Source of the DNA: an uncultured Bacteroidales bacterium
GTDB taxonomy: Bacteria > Bacteroidota > Bacteroidia > Bacteroidales > Bacteroidaceae
Length of the DNA: 64,000 bases
Reading direction: 5' to 3'
Assembly: GCA_937916465.1 (NCBI GenBank)
Contig: CALFTK010000011.1
Span: 62,001 to 126,000, forward strand
In this document: positions 18,440 to 27,842 of the stretch, piece after piece
Layout of the letters: each line of letters begins with the position of its first letter
Numbering within the stretch: position 1 is the first letter of the stretch
The notes under the pieces: model-generated
The model's input: only the letters and a program-made list of their open reading frames with translations
Databases searched by the model: none
What the model was told of the DNA's origin: nothing
Position numbers and translations under genes: made by a program

Positions 18440-19504
18440 ATGAAGAAATCTATTTTCTTACTTGGTGTAGCTGTAGCAGCTATGACAAGTTGTTCAAACG
18501 ACAAATTGTTGGATCAGGCAGAGCCTATCCAAAGAGCTATTGGCTTTGATTCTTTTGTAAATAAGGGTACAAAAGCAACATCAGTTACCAATGAAGTGAC
18601 AGACGATAACCTAAATCGTTTTTATGTGTATGGTTATCACAATGGCACAACACCTGAAGTCTTCAAAGATGTAAGTGTTATCAAGGAAGACGAGAATTGG
18701 ACTATGCAAGCAGCTAATGAGAAAAATTGGGAAACAAAATTGTATAACTTTGCGGCCTATGCTGATGGTCCAGGTGTAGCAAGTCATAGCGTTTCGTCAT
18801 TGACAACATCGTTTGCTAATGCCACATTAAGTTTTACCGATTATTCAACTACTTTAAATCAAAACGATTTGATTGCAGCTTTATATGTTAGAGATAACTC
18901 AAGCGTACTAAATACCACTAAAGTTGCTTTAGATTTCAAGCATTTACTTTCAAAAGTAGATTTTACATTCGTAAACACAAATGACAATGACCTTTACATG
19001 GTAGTTGCAAATGTAAAACTAACAGTAAAAACAGTTGCAGATTGTGAATATAATGCAACTGCCACTGTATGGAAGAATTTTGATAGCGAAACTGTATATG
19101 AACTTGATCAACCTACAAATGGAACAGATGACGAACCATTTGGTGGGGAAAAAGATCTCAAATCAACTGCTAAGAAATTTATTATAGGAAAAGGAAATAC
19201 ATCAACAGTAAGTAAAGAATTCTTTGTTATCCCAGGCCAGGAAGATGCAACTATCACTTACGATGTAACTTTCTATGATTTAGAGGGAAATTTGGTTGAA
19301 ACTAAAACAAATCAAGTTCTATCTCTCTTCCCAACTATTGTTAAACAAGATCAGTCACAAGAAACTATCAGTTGGACTCCTAGTTATATATACAAATATA
19401 ATGTACAACTTCCTGCATCACCAAAGAAAATTGAATTTACTGTAAAGAGTGTAGGTGATTGGGAAGAATCAGTAGTTCCGCTTGATGGCGCAACAGCAGA
19501 ATAA
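18440..19504 (+). CDS. Fimbrillin family lipoprotein, probable major (shaft) subunit
   Basis: 354 residues; signal peptide ends MTSC (lipobox) and a KGTKATS segment about residue 45 could be the site where the N-terminal strand is released during polymerisation. The sequence is beta-rich with Mfa1/FimA-like blocks (LYNFAAYADG, DFKHLLSKVDFTF). Position as the third gene after the DUF3575 and DUF5119 genes and just before a strong stem-loop suggests the abundant shaft protein; that is inference. The 3' end abuts IR-R, so it would be the last gene before either cassette. Confidence 0.85.
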   Translation: MKKSIFLLGVAVAAMTSCSNDKLLDQAEPIQRAIGFDSFVNKGTKATSVTNEVTDDNLNRFYVYGYHNGTTPEVFKDVSVIKEDENWTMQAANEKNWETKLYNFAAYADGPGVASHSVSSLTTSFANATLSFTDYSTTLNQNDLIAALYVRDNSSVLNTTKVALDFKHLLSKVDFTFVNTNDNDLYMVVANVKLTVKTVADCEYNATATVWKNFDSETVYELDQPTNGTDDEPFGGEKDLKSTAKKFIIGKGNTSTVSKEFFVIPGQEDATITYDVTFYDLEGNLVETKTNQVLSLFPTIVKQDQSQETISWTPSYIYKYNVQLPASPKKIEFTVKSVGDWEESVVPLDGATAE

Positions 19505-19508
19505 ACGA

Positions 19509-19577
19509 TCCAACACAGGGTTAATAACAATCCTCAATTATCAACCTTAAGGAACCTCCTTTCGCAAGGAGGGAGGT
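19509..19577. repeat. Right 69-bp inverted repeat of the fimbrial core (IR-R)
   Basis: Inverted partner of 15655-15723 (66/69 by eye), beginning five bases after the major fimbrillin stop codon. On the plus strand GGAACCTCC can pair with GGAGGTTCC around CTTTCGCAAGG, an mRNA stem-loop without a T run, which could protect the upstream message or partly terminate transcription before cassette B. Confidence 0.9.
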
Positions 19578-19652
19578 TCCAGGGGTTGTTTTAAGCGATT
19601 TTTAAGCAAAACAAGAGAGAACGAAATTAACAAACAACAATCGTATTATAGT

Positions 19653-20624
19653 ATGAAATTTCTACCTACTATATTATTACTATTACCACTGCTTACTGCT
19701 TGTAATTCAGAACTGGATTTTGGCGGTGATACTCCCGGTACAAAGAATGCCGCAATTGGTTTTAGCAACAACATGAAGATAACTCGTGCTGAAGCAACGC
19801 TAAAAAATATAGAAGATAATGGCTTTTCTGTATGGGGTGGTTATGAAGGTAATACTGTATTTGATGGTAGAAAGGTAACTTATGATGATAGTAACTTAGA
19901 ATGGGGTTACGAAGATACAAAGTACTGGACATACAATATTTACGATTTTCATGGAGTATATCCTACTCCCGATGCAAACTCAATAGATAAAAACTATACC
20001 GTTACCTGGAACAACACAACAAAAGAACTTAAAATTGAAAATTTCAATGCTTCAAATAACATAGACTTGCTACATGCTCCCGTTGTTAATCAGAATGGGC
20101 AAAGTACATCCGTAACAAGCCAACCTGTAACTATGGAATTCAACCACATTCTTACCAACGTAAATGTGGAACTAATAAAGAAACAAGAAGCACAAGTAAT
20201 AGAAATAGTTAAAGCAGCCATTCTATTACCTACAGAAGGCGACTATAGTTGGTCTGAAACAAATGGTAAAAAATGGATTGTTAATGAATTTTCAACCAAA
20301 ACTTTAACTTTTGATTATAGCGAAAACAAAGTACTATCTAACACCCAATACACACCAATTATTGAGAATCTTTTGTGCATACCACAAGAGATAACAGCAA
20401 ACGCAATTACCCTTAGAGTTGACTATAGTTTCAAGCCTGAAAGCAGTGCTGAAACAACAGAAAACAGAGAGTATTACGTTACTCTACCCGCAGGAACATG
20501 GAACCCCGGCGATAAGGTGGTTTACCGTGGTATAATTGATGCCCACATGAACATTGTATTTGGTGCTCCAACAGTAGAAGAATGGGGTGAAGACATGGCA
20601 GGTGGAACAATTATCATTAAATAA
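19653..20624 (+). CDS. Fimbrial cassette B, gene 1: fimbrillin family lipoprotein
   Basis: 323-residue lipoprotein, lipobox LTAC, ITRAE as probable processing site near residue 45. Strong paralogue of cassette A gene 1 with conserved ends and a divergent centre. The 18 bases around the start codon (19642-19659) are identical to those around the cassette A gene 1 start on the other strand (15585-15602). In the present orientation it follows the major fimbrillin and would be expressed from the core promoter. Confidence 0.86.
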   Translation: MKFLPTILLLLPLLTACNSELDFGGDTPGTKNAAIGFSNNMKITRAEATLKNIEDNGFSVWGGYEGNTVFDGRKVTYDDSNLEWGYEDTKYWTYNIYDFHGVYPTPDANSIDKNYTVTWNNTTKELKIENFNASNNIDLLHAPVVNQNGQSTSVTSQPVTMEFNHILTNVNVELIKKQEAQVIEIVKAAILLPTEGDYSWSETNGKKWIVNEFSTKTLTFDYSENKVLSNTQYTPIIENLLCIPQEITANAITLRVDYSFKPESSAETTENREYYVTLPAGTWNPGDKVVYRGIIDAHMNIVFGAPTVEEWGEDMAGGTIIIK

Positions 20625-20638
20625 GAAAATAATAGACA

Positions 20639-21835
20639 ATGAAATATATAAAGTCCCATATAATCCTTATGCTAATGTTCGTAGCCGCGCTAACCGGCTG
20701 TGAACAGAAGATTCTTTTCGATGACGATAAAAACGAACATATTTATCAGTTACCGGAAAATGGTTATATATTCTTTAATTCTGCTATATCAAATAACACA
20801 CGTGGTTCACTTATAACCACACCTTATTTGCAACAGGATTTTGGAGTTATAGGATACCAGTGGGATTATACCGATGTTAATGCCAATTGGGAAGCTCAGG
20901 AACAGATTAAACCAAATCTATTTGAGAACAAGAACACTCACCAACAAGTTACTTATACAAAAAACGTACATTCATACGCCCCTATAAGAGAATGGGAAAC
21001 AGGTAAGAGATATGCATTCTTTGCATATTACCCATACTCAAATAATGCAATAACAGTTAGTGGTGCCGATGTAGAGCATACACCTTATTTAACATACACT
21101 CTACCTACAACCCCTGCAGAAATGATAGACATTATGACAGCATCTGCCATAGACATGGACTATTCATCATCACAAGGCGGTATAGTAAATCTGGCATTCA
21201 AACATCGCCTATCTGCTATAGATGTTCAGATGCTAAATCTTAATGATCCGTACCTTACCGGTGAAGACAGACTTCCTGTTTACATTAAGGTAACTAACAT
21301 GAATATTAAATTCGAAAACCTTAGATACAATAAAGCAAAATTATATATAGACAACACCACACCCGGACATAGCGATGAATTCACTACTGATGGTACAGTA
21401 GAACAAGAATATACTTTGTTTACTGCATTAACCGAACATATTCCACCTGTAGAAACAGGTGCTAATGTAACTTACGTAACATCAGGCAATCCGCTTATAG
21501 TTATTCCGCAAACAGCAGAAGATGAAAGTTTTACAGGTGATAACAAATACAAAGAGTTTCTAAATGGAACCTTAAGCTTTAATTATCAGTACCTGATTAA
21601 GAATACAGATGGAACATATTCCAACAAAACTTCTGAATTAAAAACAAACGATGAAGGTGGATATGTTCAAGATGGTGACTACATAAGCAGGGAGATAGAA
21701 TTCAACATATCAAGAGATTTGTTACCCGGCAGACGATACACTCTGTTGCTTACATTTACAAGAAATGCCACCACTATAGACATTCTTAAGGATGGCGATT
21801 GGGATGACCACAGATCCGAAATAACATTTGAATAG
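20639..21835 (+). CDS. Fimbrial cassette B, gene 2: fimbrillin family lipoprotein
   Basis: 398-residue lipoprotein with lipobox LTGC and NNTRGSL near residue 58 as probable processing site. Paralogue of cassette A gene 2 but about 70 residues longer: shared PNLFEN-like, VHSYAPIREWE, KRYAFFAYYP, MIDIMTAS, FKHRLSA and a C-terminal R-DLLPGRRY block. Fourteen bases after gene 1; likely a minor subunit. Confidence 0.83.
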   Translation: MKYIKSHIILMLMFVAALTGCEQKILFDDDKNEHIYQLPENGYIFFNSAISNNTRGSLITTPYLQQDFGVIGYQWDYTDVNANWEAQEQIKPNLFENKNTHQQVTYTKNVHSYAPIREWETGKRYAFFAYYPYSNNAITVSGADVEHTPYLTYTLPTTPAEMIDIMTASAIDMDYSSSQGGIVNLAFKHRLSAIDVQMLNLNDPYLTGEDRLPVYIKVTNMNIKFENLRYNKAKLYIDNTTPGHSDEFTTDGTVEQEYTLFTALTEHIPPVETGANVTYVTSGNPLIVIPQTAEDESFTGDNKYKEFLNGTLSFNYQYLIKNTDGTYSNKTSELKTNDEGGYVQDGDYISREIEFNISRDLLPGRRYTLLLTFTRNATTIDILKDGDWDDHRSEITFE

Positions 21836-21844
21836 CATAGTTTT

Positions 21845-24400
21845 ATGAAAAGAGTACTATCACATATATTAAATGTATTGTTCACAGTTGCATTACTTGC
21901 ACTATCAGTATCTTGCACTCAAGATGAAATGTTCATACAAGAGAATGCTTCACCTATAGAGATTATTGGACGAATACCAAATTTCGACCCACATTATGTT
22001 AATACCAGGAGCGTTAAAACAGAGGCTGAAAACCGCATTTACAATATGACTCTGTTGGTGTTCAACAAAGATGGTGTACTTGAAGACATTCAAAAAACAG
22101 AAGGGTCTGCAGCTATCTTTATTGTAAACAAAAAAACATCAGATGAATTGGATGACAACTTAACAATAGATGGTACTGAAACAATGTATCTGTTGGCAAA
22201 CGTAGAACATCTGTTTGATAACACCTGGACAAGAAATTCCGGAAAGACAATAGCAAATTTAGAAACTATAACCAGTCCTAACAACAGCATAGGAATTATG
22301 CGTACCGGATTTCCTATGGTTGGTTCAACAGAATTAACTCCTGATATGCTGAACAACCAGAAAATTCAAATCAGTTTGGAAATGCTATATGCTAAAGTAG
22401 AATTAAACATAAAGTTAGATGCTACACAGATTTATCCTAATAACCCGCAGTTCCAGCTTACAAGTTGTTATGTTCATAATCTGCCAAATGGTGTAAGTTT
22501 GGTGAATAATATAGACTCTGAAGGTGCTCCATCAGATTTCCACAACGATGTTAAAACAGATGGCACTGAACTTCAGCCAGTAGGTATTGACACAGAACTT
22601 ACCAACGGTGAAAGTGCCAAATACCTGTTCTATATGCCGGAACATATTATTTATCCTGCTAACACCGTAGAATATCCTGGCCAGATATTAGAATCCGAAA
22701 AACAACGTTACAAGCCTCTTTATGTAGAAGATAACAATGGTAATTACACAGCAGAAGGTAAAGCCACTTACGTTGTTATCAATGGTATATATACAGACCA
22801 CCAAGGCCATATACACAAAGTTTCATACAAAGTATATTTAGGCGCAGATCCTATAAAAAATTTTGTAATAGAACGTAATGGCCACTATATAAACGACATA
22901 ACCATTAAAGGTATGACCAAAACTAATGATGGTGAAGAAGGAACTATTTCTATTGACCATCGTGTAAATGTAGAGCGCAACGACTACATGATTTTTATGG
23001 AACGTGAAGCTCTACTGGATTGTCATTATGAAGTTCGCCCTATCCGTGTGGTTATTGATGCAGATGATGATAATTCTAATGAACTTAAAGGCAGTGTAGA
23101 AATTAAGATTATTGGTGGAGATAATTGGATTAAATTGGAGAAGTCGAATAGTAATAATAATGATGCTTCAAAATACTGTGATAATGGTAAACGTAAGTAT
23201 TTTACTCAAAATTTATTATCTGACACGAATTTAAAAACTGAATGTGAAATAAATTCTAATAGCGAAAACTGTGTATGGATTTACATAGATGAATTTATAA
23301 AGACTATAGATATTACAAATTTAAATGAAGCTCAAATTATAGAGGCTGCAAATGCACAGAAGAAAGAGAGAAGAAGTGCCAAAATTATAATCACTTATAA
23401 ACCAACAGAAGGAGATGAAGAAGTGAAAGAATATGTGTTTACACAGCAGTGCATATACCCTATTGTTTCAAAGAATAGAGTAGAAAATGGCAAACCATAC
23501 ATTTACTACATTGAGTATCAAGAGGAGTATCTGCATAACTTCGATTCATACGACAACTTTGGTCTTACCAACTACGAAGGTATGGCATGGGGTCTGGACG
23601 GCGTCCAACTCTCCCATACTCATCGAGGGTATGATGCCAATGCAATGTCTGGAACATGGAAGAAAGTAGAAGAAGTGTTATCTCAACAGTCATTTTATTA
23701 TGATTTTTATATTCCTGGAGAAAGTGTAGAGGGTGTCACTACTTTTCCATTTCATGGGTGGACATTTAGCAAAAACATCATTGATTATTTAAATAATTCT
23801 ACACGCCCAGGTTATCCCAATGACAAAATTGGCCCCTTATCTTTAGATAGTAAGCCACAGAGTGCAATAGAATATTGTTATAATAAAAATAAACGCAGCA
23901 ATGATGGAACAATAACTACTGATGCGAACAATATGAAATGGTATATGCCATCTATTGATGAATTGGAAGATATTATAAGTAGTGCATATACAGAATTTGA
24001 AGTATTTCAGGAAAAGTACTATTGGTCGTCCCAGCCTGCTTATGAATATCGTCCATTATACAATATGCCAAATTCTGATGGTTCTTATACTTCAAGCGAA
24101 ATAAACAATAACAACAAAATTACAAAATTCGGAAATTTATATCGAGACAACCTAAATAACGCAAGATCAACTCGAATGATATATAAAGGTGTAATTAATG
24201 GTATTGAGAGTTATGAATCAGCAAAGAGTGGAGTTGTTAATATTGCAAAAATATTATATATAGAAAACGGCGGTAAAGAACCAGAAGAAGGAATAATTAC
24301 AGATATTACAGAAGAATTAGAGATAGGTAATAAACCACGTACTACAGAATGTCGTGTGCGTGCAATATATAATCCACCAAATCCGCCTGCATCAAATTAA
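21845..24400 (+). CDS. Fimbrial cassette B, gene 3: large tip-like fimbrillin lipoprotein (DUF4906-like)
   Basis: 851-residue lipoprotein; signal ends SVSC and VNTRSVKT near residue 55 resembles a pilin processing site. Paralogue of the 774-codon gene of cassette A (IIGRI, TGFPMVG, MLYAKVELNIK, HNLPNGVSL, FYMPEHI, TDHQGHI, TISIDHRV). Near the C-terminus WYMPSIDELEDI and YYWSSQPA resemble a C-type-lectin-like FISUMP fold. A good terminator follows at 24408-24442. The size, the last position and the lectin-like end suggest the pilus tip adhesin. Confidence 0.83.
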   Translation: MKRVLSHILNVLFTVALLALSVSCTQDEMFIQENASPIEIIGRIPNFDPHYVNTRSVKTEAENRIYNMTLLVFNKDGVLEDIQKTEGSAAIFIVNKKTSDELDDNLTIDGTETMYLLANVEHLFDNTWTRNSGKTIANLETITSPNNSIGIMRTGFPMVGSTELTPDMLNNQKIQISLEMLYAKVELNIKLDATQIYPNNPQFQLTSCYVHNLPNGVSLVNNIDSEGAPSDFHNDVKTDGTELQPVGIDTELTNGESAKYLFYMPEHIIYPANTVEYPGQILESEKQRYKPLYVEDNNGNYTAEGKATYVVINGIYTDHQGHIHKVSYKVYLGADPIKNFVIERNGHYINDITIKGMTKTNDGEEGTISIDHRVNVERNDYMIFMEREALLDCHYEVRPIRVVIDADDDNSNELKGSVEIKIIGGDNWIKLEKSNSNNNDASKYCDNGKRKYFTQNLLSDTNLKTECEINSNSENCVWIYIDEFIKTIDITNLNEAQIIEAANAQKKERRSAKIIITYKPTEGDEEVKEYVFTQQCIYPIVSKNRVENGKPYIYYIEYQEEYLHNFDSYDNFGLTNYEGMAWGLDGVQLSHTHRGYDANAMSGTWKKVEEVLSQQSFYYDFYIPGESVEGVTTFPFHGWTFSKNIIDYLNNSTRPGYPNDKIGPLSLDSKPQSAIEYCYNKNKRSNDGTITTDANNMKWYMPSIDELEDIISSAYTEFEVFQEKYYWSSQPAYEYRPLYNMPNSDGSYTSSEINNNNKITKFGNLYRDNLNNARSTRMIYKGVINGIESYESAKSGVVNIAKILYIENGGKEPEEGIITDITEELEIGNKPRTTECRVRAIYNPPNPPASN

Positions 24401-24407
24401 ACCATAC

Positions 24408-24442
24408 AAAACGGAAGCGCAGCACAGCACTTCCGTTTTTTT
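24408..24442 (+). terminator. Terminator of fimbrial cassette B
   Basis: AAACGGAAG pairs with CTTCCGTTT around a 12-base loop and is followed by T residues, just after the last cassette B stop codon. Confidence 0.85.
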
Positions 24443-24478
24443 ATCGGATGCTTACCTCTTTTCTTTCTTGTTTACAAT

Positions 24479-24511
24479 AAAAAAAAGTGTGCCGACGAAT
24501 CGACACACTTT
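24479..24511 (-). terminator. Terminator of the GH43 gene
   Basis: On the minus strand AAAGTGTG pairs with CACACTTT, with an inner CGA/TCG helix and CGAA loop, followed by eight T. It lies 26 bases past the GH43 stop codon, facing the cassette B terminator. Confidence 0.88.
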
Positions 24512-24536
24512 CGTGAAAATATTTGTTGTTAGTGAA

Positions 24537-25985
24537 TTATCTCTGTCTGAAATTCCACTTTGAATTGTCGCTGTTCATGTCGAACTTATCGAGAGTTGCA
24601 AAGCTGTCACCAGCTGAATAGAGAACAAGTTCTTCGTTGCAACCAGGAACCTTCTTAGGCATAATTCTGTAGGTACCATCTGTAAGCTGGTCAATTCTCC
24701 ACAACTGTTCATCAGCACCTGTGAATTCAGGAACAGTGATAACATCTTTAGCTGCAGTTGCTGCAAGAGCTCTGTTTGTACCTTCAATAACAATCTTGTA
24801 GTAAGGACCACCTAAGTAACCACCTGCTTCAGGAACTGCGGTGATAGTCCACTTCTGGTGAGGACGGAACATATAGTCACCAATTCTGATGTTGATGTTA
24901 CCTTCCGGCCATGTGCCTATTACGTCTGAAAGTTTCTGCTCTTCAATTACTGGAAGTGGACCTGCTGCCGGACGACCAAAGCCACGCATACCACCCTGCA
25001 TACGTACAAAGTCAACAGCAAGTTCAAGAGCATAACCTCTTCTTTCTGATTCAATCATGTATGTACCTTCAAAGAAAGGTTCGCCTGCTACAGGCCAGCC
25101 GTTCTTCCAAAGCAATGGACGAATAGCCAATACGCTACGACCGCCACGGTCAAAGTCAGCTTCAAAGTGGCAAGACATCTTCTGAACGCCTTCGCATACT
25201 TCGTAAAGACCAAAGTGACCGGCACCTGTCATTCTGTAACCGGCTGCAAGAACCATCTTTCCGCCACCTTTCAACATATCTCTACCCATGTTGTCAACGA
25301 ATGGACCTGTAGGCTGTTTTGAACGACCAACAACAATGTTGTATGTTGAGTTAACACCGTCGCAACATGTTCCGTGTGTACCAAGCAGATAGTACCAACC
25401 ATCGCGGTAAATCATTGTGGTAGCTTCACAGTCAATAGCTATATCAATGTCTCTGCAACCTTCCATGCGTGCACCTGTTGCAGGGTCAAGTTCTATAACG
25501 CGGATAAAGCCGAAGTATGTACCGTATGTACACCACAGACGGCCGTCAGGACCCATCAAAAGACCTGCATCGATAGCATCGCAGTCTTCATCGTTAAGTG
25601 ATGCTGCTACCTGGATAGGTTCTGTATATTCAAAATCAGGTGAATTAGGATCAAGAGTTTTGTTCCACATTGTAACAACTGTACCACGGTGTCCACCACC
25701 AAGACCACCACCGGTAGTACTGTAAGCTACCAGGTAACGATCACCAATTTTAATAGCATCAGGAGCTGCACCGCCACCAGGACGAACTGCACCACCATTC
25801 CAAGTCCAACCGTCTTCTGAAATAAGACCGCCACCACCTGTGCCGAATGTATAATACTTACCATCGCACTCCATAATGGTCGAAGGGTCGTGGATATATG
25901 GTTCACCAACCTGTGCGTCTGCTTTCTGAGCGAAAGAGAGAGCTAAGAGGGCGCTCAAACCCATTACAATATTTCTTGATTTCAT
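24537..25985 (-). CDS. Glycoside hydrolase family 43 protein (endo-arabinanase-like) with ricin-type C-terminal domain
   Basis: 482 residues with a signal peptide ending ADAQ. The five-bladed GH43 domain spans about 28-340: HDPSTI carries the catalytic base Asp, CDAIDAG the middle Asp, and DCEATTMI the catalytic Glu. Similarity to arabinan endo-1,5-alpha-L-arabinosidases is the best guess; subfamily and substrate are uncertain. The last about 120 residues contain DEQLWRI, a QxW-type motif of ricin-B-like sugar-binding domains. Eleven bases downstream of a lipoprotein gene on the same strand, so the two are probably co-transcribed. Confidence 0.85.
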   Translation of the reverse strand: MKSRNIVMGLSALLALSFAQKADAQVGEPYIHDPSTIMECDGKYYTFGTGGGGLISEDGWTWNGGAVRPGGGAAPDAIKIGDRYLVAYSTTGGGLGGGHRGTVVTMWNKTLDPNSPDFEYTEPIQVAASLNDEDCDAIDAGLLMGPDGRLWCTYGTYFGFIRVIELDPATGARMEGCRDIDIAIDCEATTMIYRDGWYYLLGTHGTCCDGVNSTYNIVVGRSKQPTGPFVDNMGRDMLKGGGKMVLAAGYRMTGAGHFGLYEVCEGVQKMSCHFEADFDRGGRSVLAIRPLLWKNGWPVAGEPFFEGTYMIESERRGYALELAVDFVRMQGGMRGFGRPAAGPLPVIEEQKLSDVIGTWPEGNINIRIGDYMFRPHQKWTITAVPEAGGYLGGPYYKIVIEGTNRALAATAAKDVITVPEFTGADEQLWRIDQLTDGTYRIMPKKVPGCNEELVLYSAGDSFATLDKFDMNSDNSKWNFRQR

Positions 25986-25996
25986 AGCTTTACAAA

Positions 25997-26725
25997 TTAA
26001 TTAAGTACGATGTTTAAATCCTTTAAAATCTCGTTGTTTGAGTCGTAGAAACGAACGCAGAAATCGCTCATACCCGGACCATTGATAACGGCACCTCTAA
26101 GAACGTTCTTGCCTTTTTTAAGAGTAAGACGCTGTGAAATACCATCGTCAGCAACCATACGTCTGTCACCTGAAAGAATCATTGCCTCTTCGCCATTCAA
26201 CCACCACATTGATGCTGAATTTGAACCAACTGCAAGACGAACATCCTTCATCTCTTCTTCACACTCAATGATAGTAACAGCCCAGAAAATTACACCATAT
26301 TTCTGTTTGTCAAGACCTGTAGCAAAACGGAACAACTTAACGTTGAACATGTTGCTTTCAATCTGGTGCCATTTCAATTCCTGGTCACCTACCTTAACTA
26401 CATCGCCGTCATTTGGTATAACTGAGAACTGATTTGGGAAGTACTCGGTTTCTACAAATGCATTTCTAATGTAACTGTCTGTAAATACAGTGTTTGAACG
26501 GTTTTGTTTGTTAATAGGTTCCAAAACGCTCCATCTTCTAATGAAACCCTCTTCATCGGGTGTCATAGCCTTTGTGGTAGCCGGTGTAAAATACTTAGCG
26601 AATACAATTGTAGTATCGCTGTAAACAGGAGTATTTCCTGAACCTCCTTTTGCTGTGCAACCTTGAAGTGCGAAAAGCATAACAAGTGATGCTGCAATCA
26701 ATGTAATTCTTTTACTTTTGTTCAT
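25997..26725 (-). CDS. Lipoprotein of unknown function, co-transcribed with GH43
   Basis: 242 residues with lipobox LQGC. The middle and C-terminus (WHQIESNMFNVKLF, IIECEEEMKDVRLAVGSNSASMWWLNGEE, LKKGKNVLRGAVINGPG) resemble the jelly-roll domain that precedes some carbohydrate esterases and other glycan-active enzymes, where a sugar-mimicking backbone and a WLNG loop recur. No catalytic domain follows, so it may be a stand-alone carbohydrate-binding lipoprotein working with the GH43 enzyme. A weak -7-like box TATCTTCG on the minus strand at 26793-26800 could start the pair. Confidence 0.6.
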   Translation of the reverse strand: MNKSKRITLIAASLVMLFALQGCTAKGGSGNTPVYSDTTIVFAKYFTPATTKAMTPDEEGFIRRWSVLEPINKQNRSNTVFTDSYIRNAFVETEYFPNQFSVIPNDGDVVKVGDQELKWHQIESNMFNVKLFRFATGLDKQKYGVIFWAVTIIECEEEMKDVRLAVGSNSASMWWLNGEEAMILSGDRRMVADDGISQRLTLKKGKNVLRGAVINGPGMSDFCVRFYDSNNEILKDLNIVLN

Positions 26726-26853
26726 ATCAGAACATTTAATTAGTTAATGTTATTGTTAATGTATTAATTTCAGTCTTTCAATAAACGACTTGCGAAGATA
26801 GTGACAATATTTTATAAATCGTTAATATAATTGTACTAAAATTTTTGAAAGAA

Positions 26854-27645
26854 CTATTTGATTCCATATCTTGGTATGGTTACTTTTGTTGTACCTATAT
26901 AATAAGGTGCTATTTCATATGCATTGTAATAGAAATCAATACTATCTCTCCTAATAATATAGTTCTTCGGAATGTATAGTTCTGTGTCATCAAAATAACC
27001 GGCTGTATGAATCTGGTCGTATGATGATACACCGGTTTGTTTAACTAATGCATCTTTTATGGCAGGCAGAATAAATGATACCTGATTGGTGTCATAAATT
27101 TCCTGCAAATCTACCCTATGGCCGTCATGTGCCGAAATATTATAACAGATGGTTTGTGACATTCCGTGTGCACCACCTTCATAGATATATAAATTGAGTA
27201 CAAGGTTTATTATGTCTGCATCTTCTTCTAAACTGATGTCGGAATTTAGAATATATTCGTGACTATATAATGATACCGGATAATAATTATAGTCGTCTTT
27301 GTTGAAATCTGTCCTGATGTCTTGAGTGAATTCGTTGTACAGTTCATGTTCTTTTTCTACAAATGCGGGAATTATAGAATCAGTTTCTGTAGTCTCTTTT
27401 AGATTAAAGAGTTCTTTGTATATACTGTTGAATTTATCGTTGAAATCAGGATTTTCTGTTGTTGCTATGGGTACGGAAATGTTTATGGCAAAACTTCCTA
27501 CTTCTAAAGAATCTATATTGAAGTGTATGGTGTCTGAATAATCCTTATATTGAAAATTCAGATCTACAGAATTGTTTACACTACATGATGTGTATGAAAA
27601 CAGAATAAACGCTGTTACTACAGCCATTAAATAAATCCTCTTCAT
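26854..27645 (-). CDS. DUF3298 (RsiV-like) domain lipoprotein
   Basis: 263-residue lipoprotein (lipobox YTSC). The DUF4163-like N-terminal half and the DUF3298 half with IYEGGAHGMSQTICYNI (about 150-165) match the PdaC/RsiV-type family; RsiV relatives bind lysozyme, but most Bacteroidetes members have no known role. A near-consensus minus-strand -7 box TACCTTTA (27684-27691) lies 38 bases upstream. Confidence 0.8.
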   Translation of the reverse strand: MKRIYLMAVVTAFILFSYTSCSVNNSVDLNFQYKDYSDTIHFNIDSLEVGSFAINISVPIATTENPDFNDKFNSIYKELFNLKETTETDSIIPAFVEKEHELYNEFTQDIRTDFNKDDYNYYPVSLYSHEYILNSDISLEEDADIINLVLNLYIYEGGAHGMSQTICYNISAHDGHRVDLQEIYDTNQVSFILPAIKDALVKQTGVSSYDQIHTAGYFDDTELYIPKNYIIRRDSIDFYYNAYEIAPYYIGTTKVTIPRYGIK

Positions 27646-27726
27646 AATTCTTCTGTTATATTGTTGTTGTTTTATTTATTTCGTAAAGGTAGAAAAAAAC
27701 AAAATGACAATCATTATTGTTTCTGT

Positions 27727-27842
27727 TAAAAAATCAAATCGACTCTGCGGGGATGCTGAGCCGATTCGGTTTAATAGTCCTATTATAAATAATCGTGCGG
27801 ATAAACCGGTTTCACAACAGGTCGTCTCCTATTTCTTTGTTT
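27727..27842 (-). ncRNA. Candidate small RNA c
   Basis: Minus-strand -7 box TATCTTTG at 27849-27856, predicted start about 27842. It ends in a hairpin AATCGGCTC/GAGTCGATT (27766-27758 with 27745-27737, one G-U pair) followed by a TGATTTTTT tract. About 115 nt. No coding potential seen. It could instead be a terminated leader of the DUF3298 gene, but that gene has its own box. Confidence 0.45.

Noticed and set aside
15655..19577. The inverted repeats as insertion-sequence ends
   Set aside because: No transposase between or near them, and the intervening genes are a normal fimbrial core; no target-site duplication seen.
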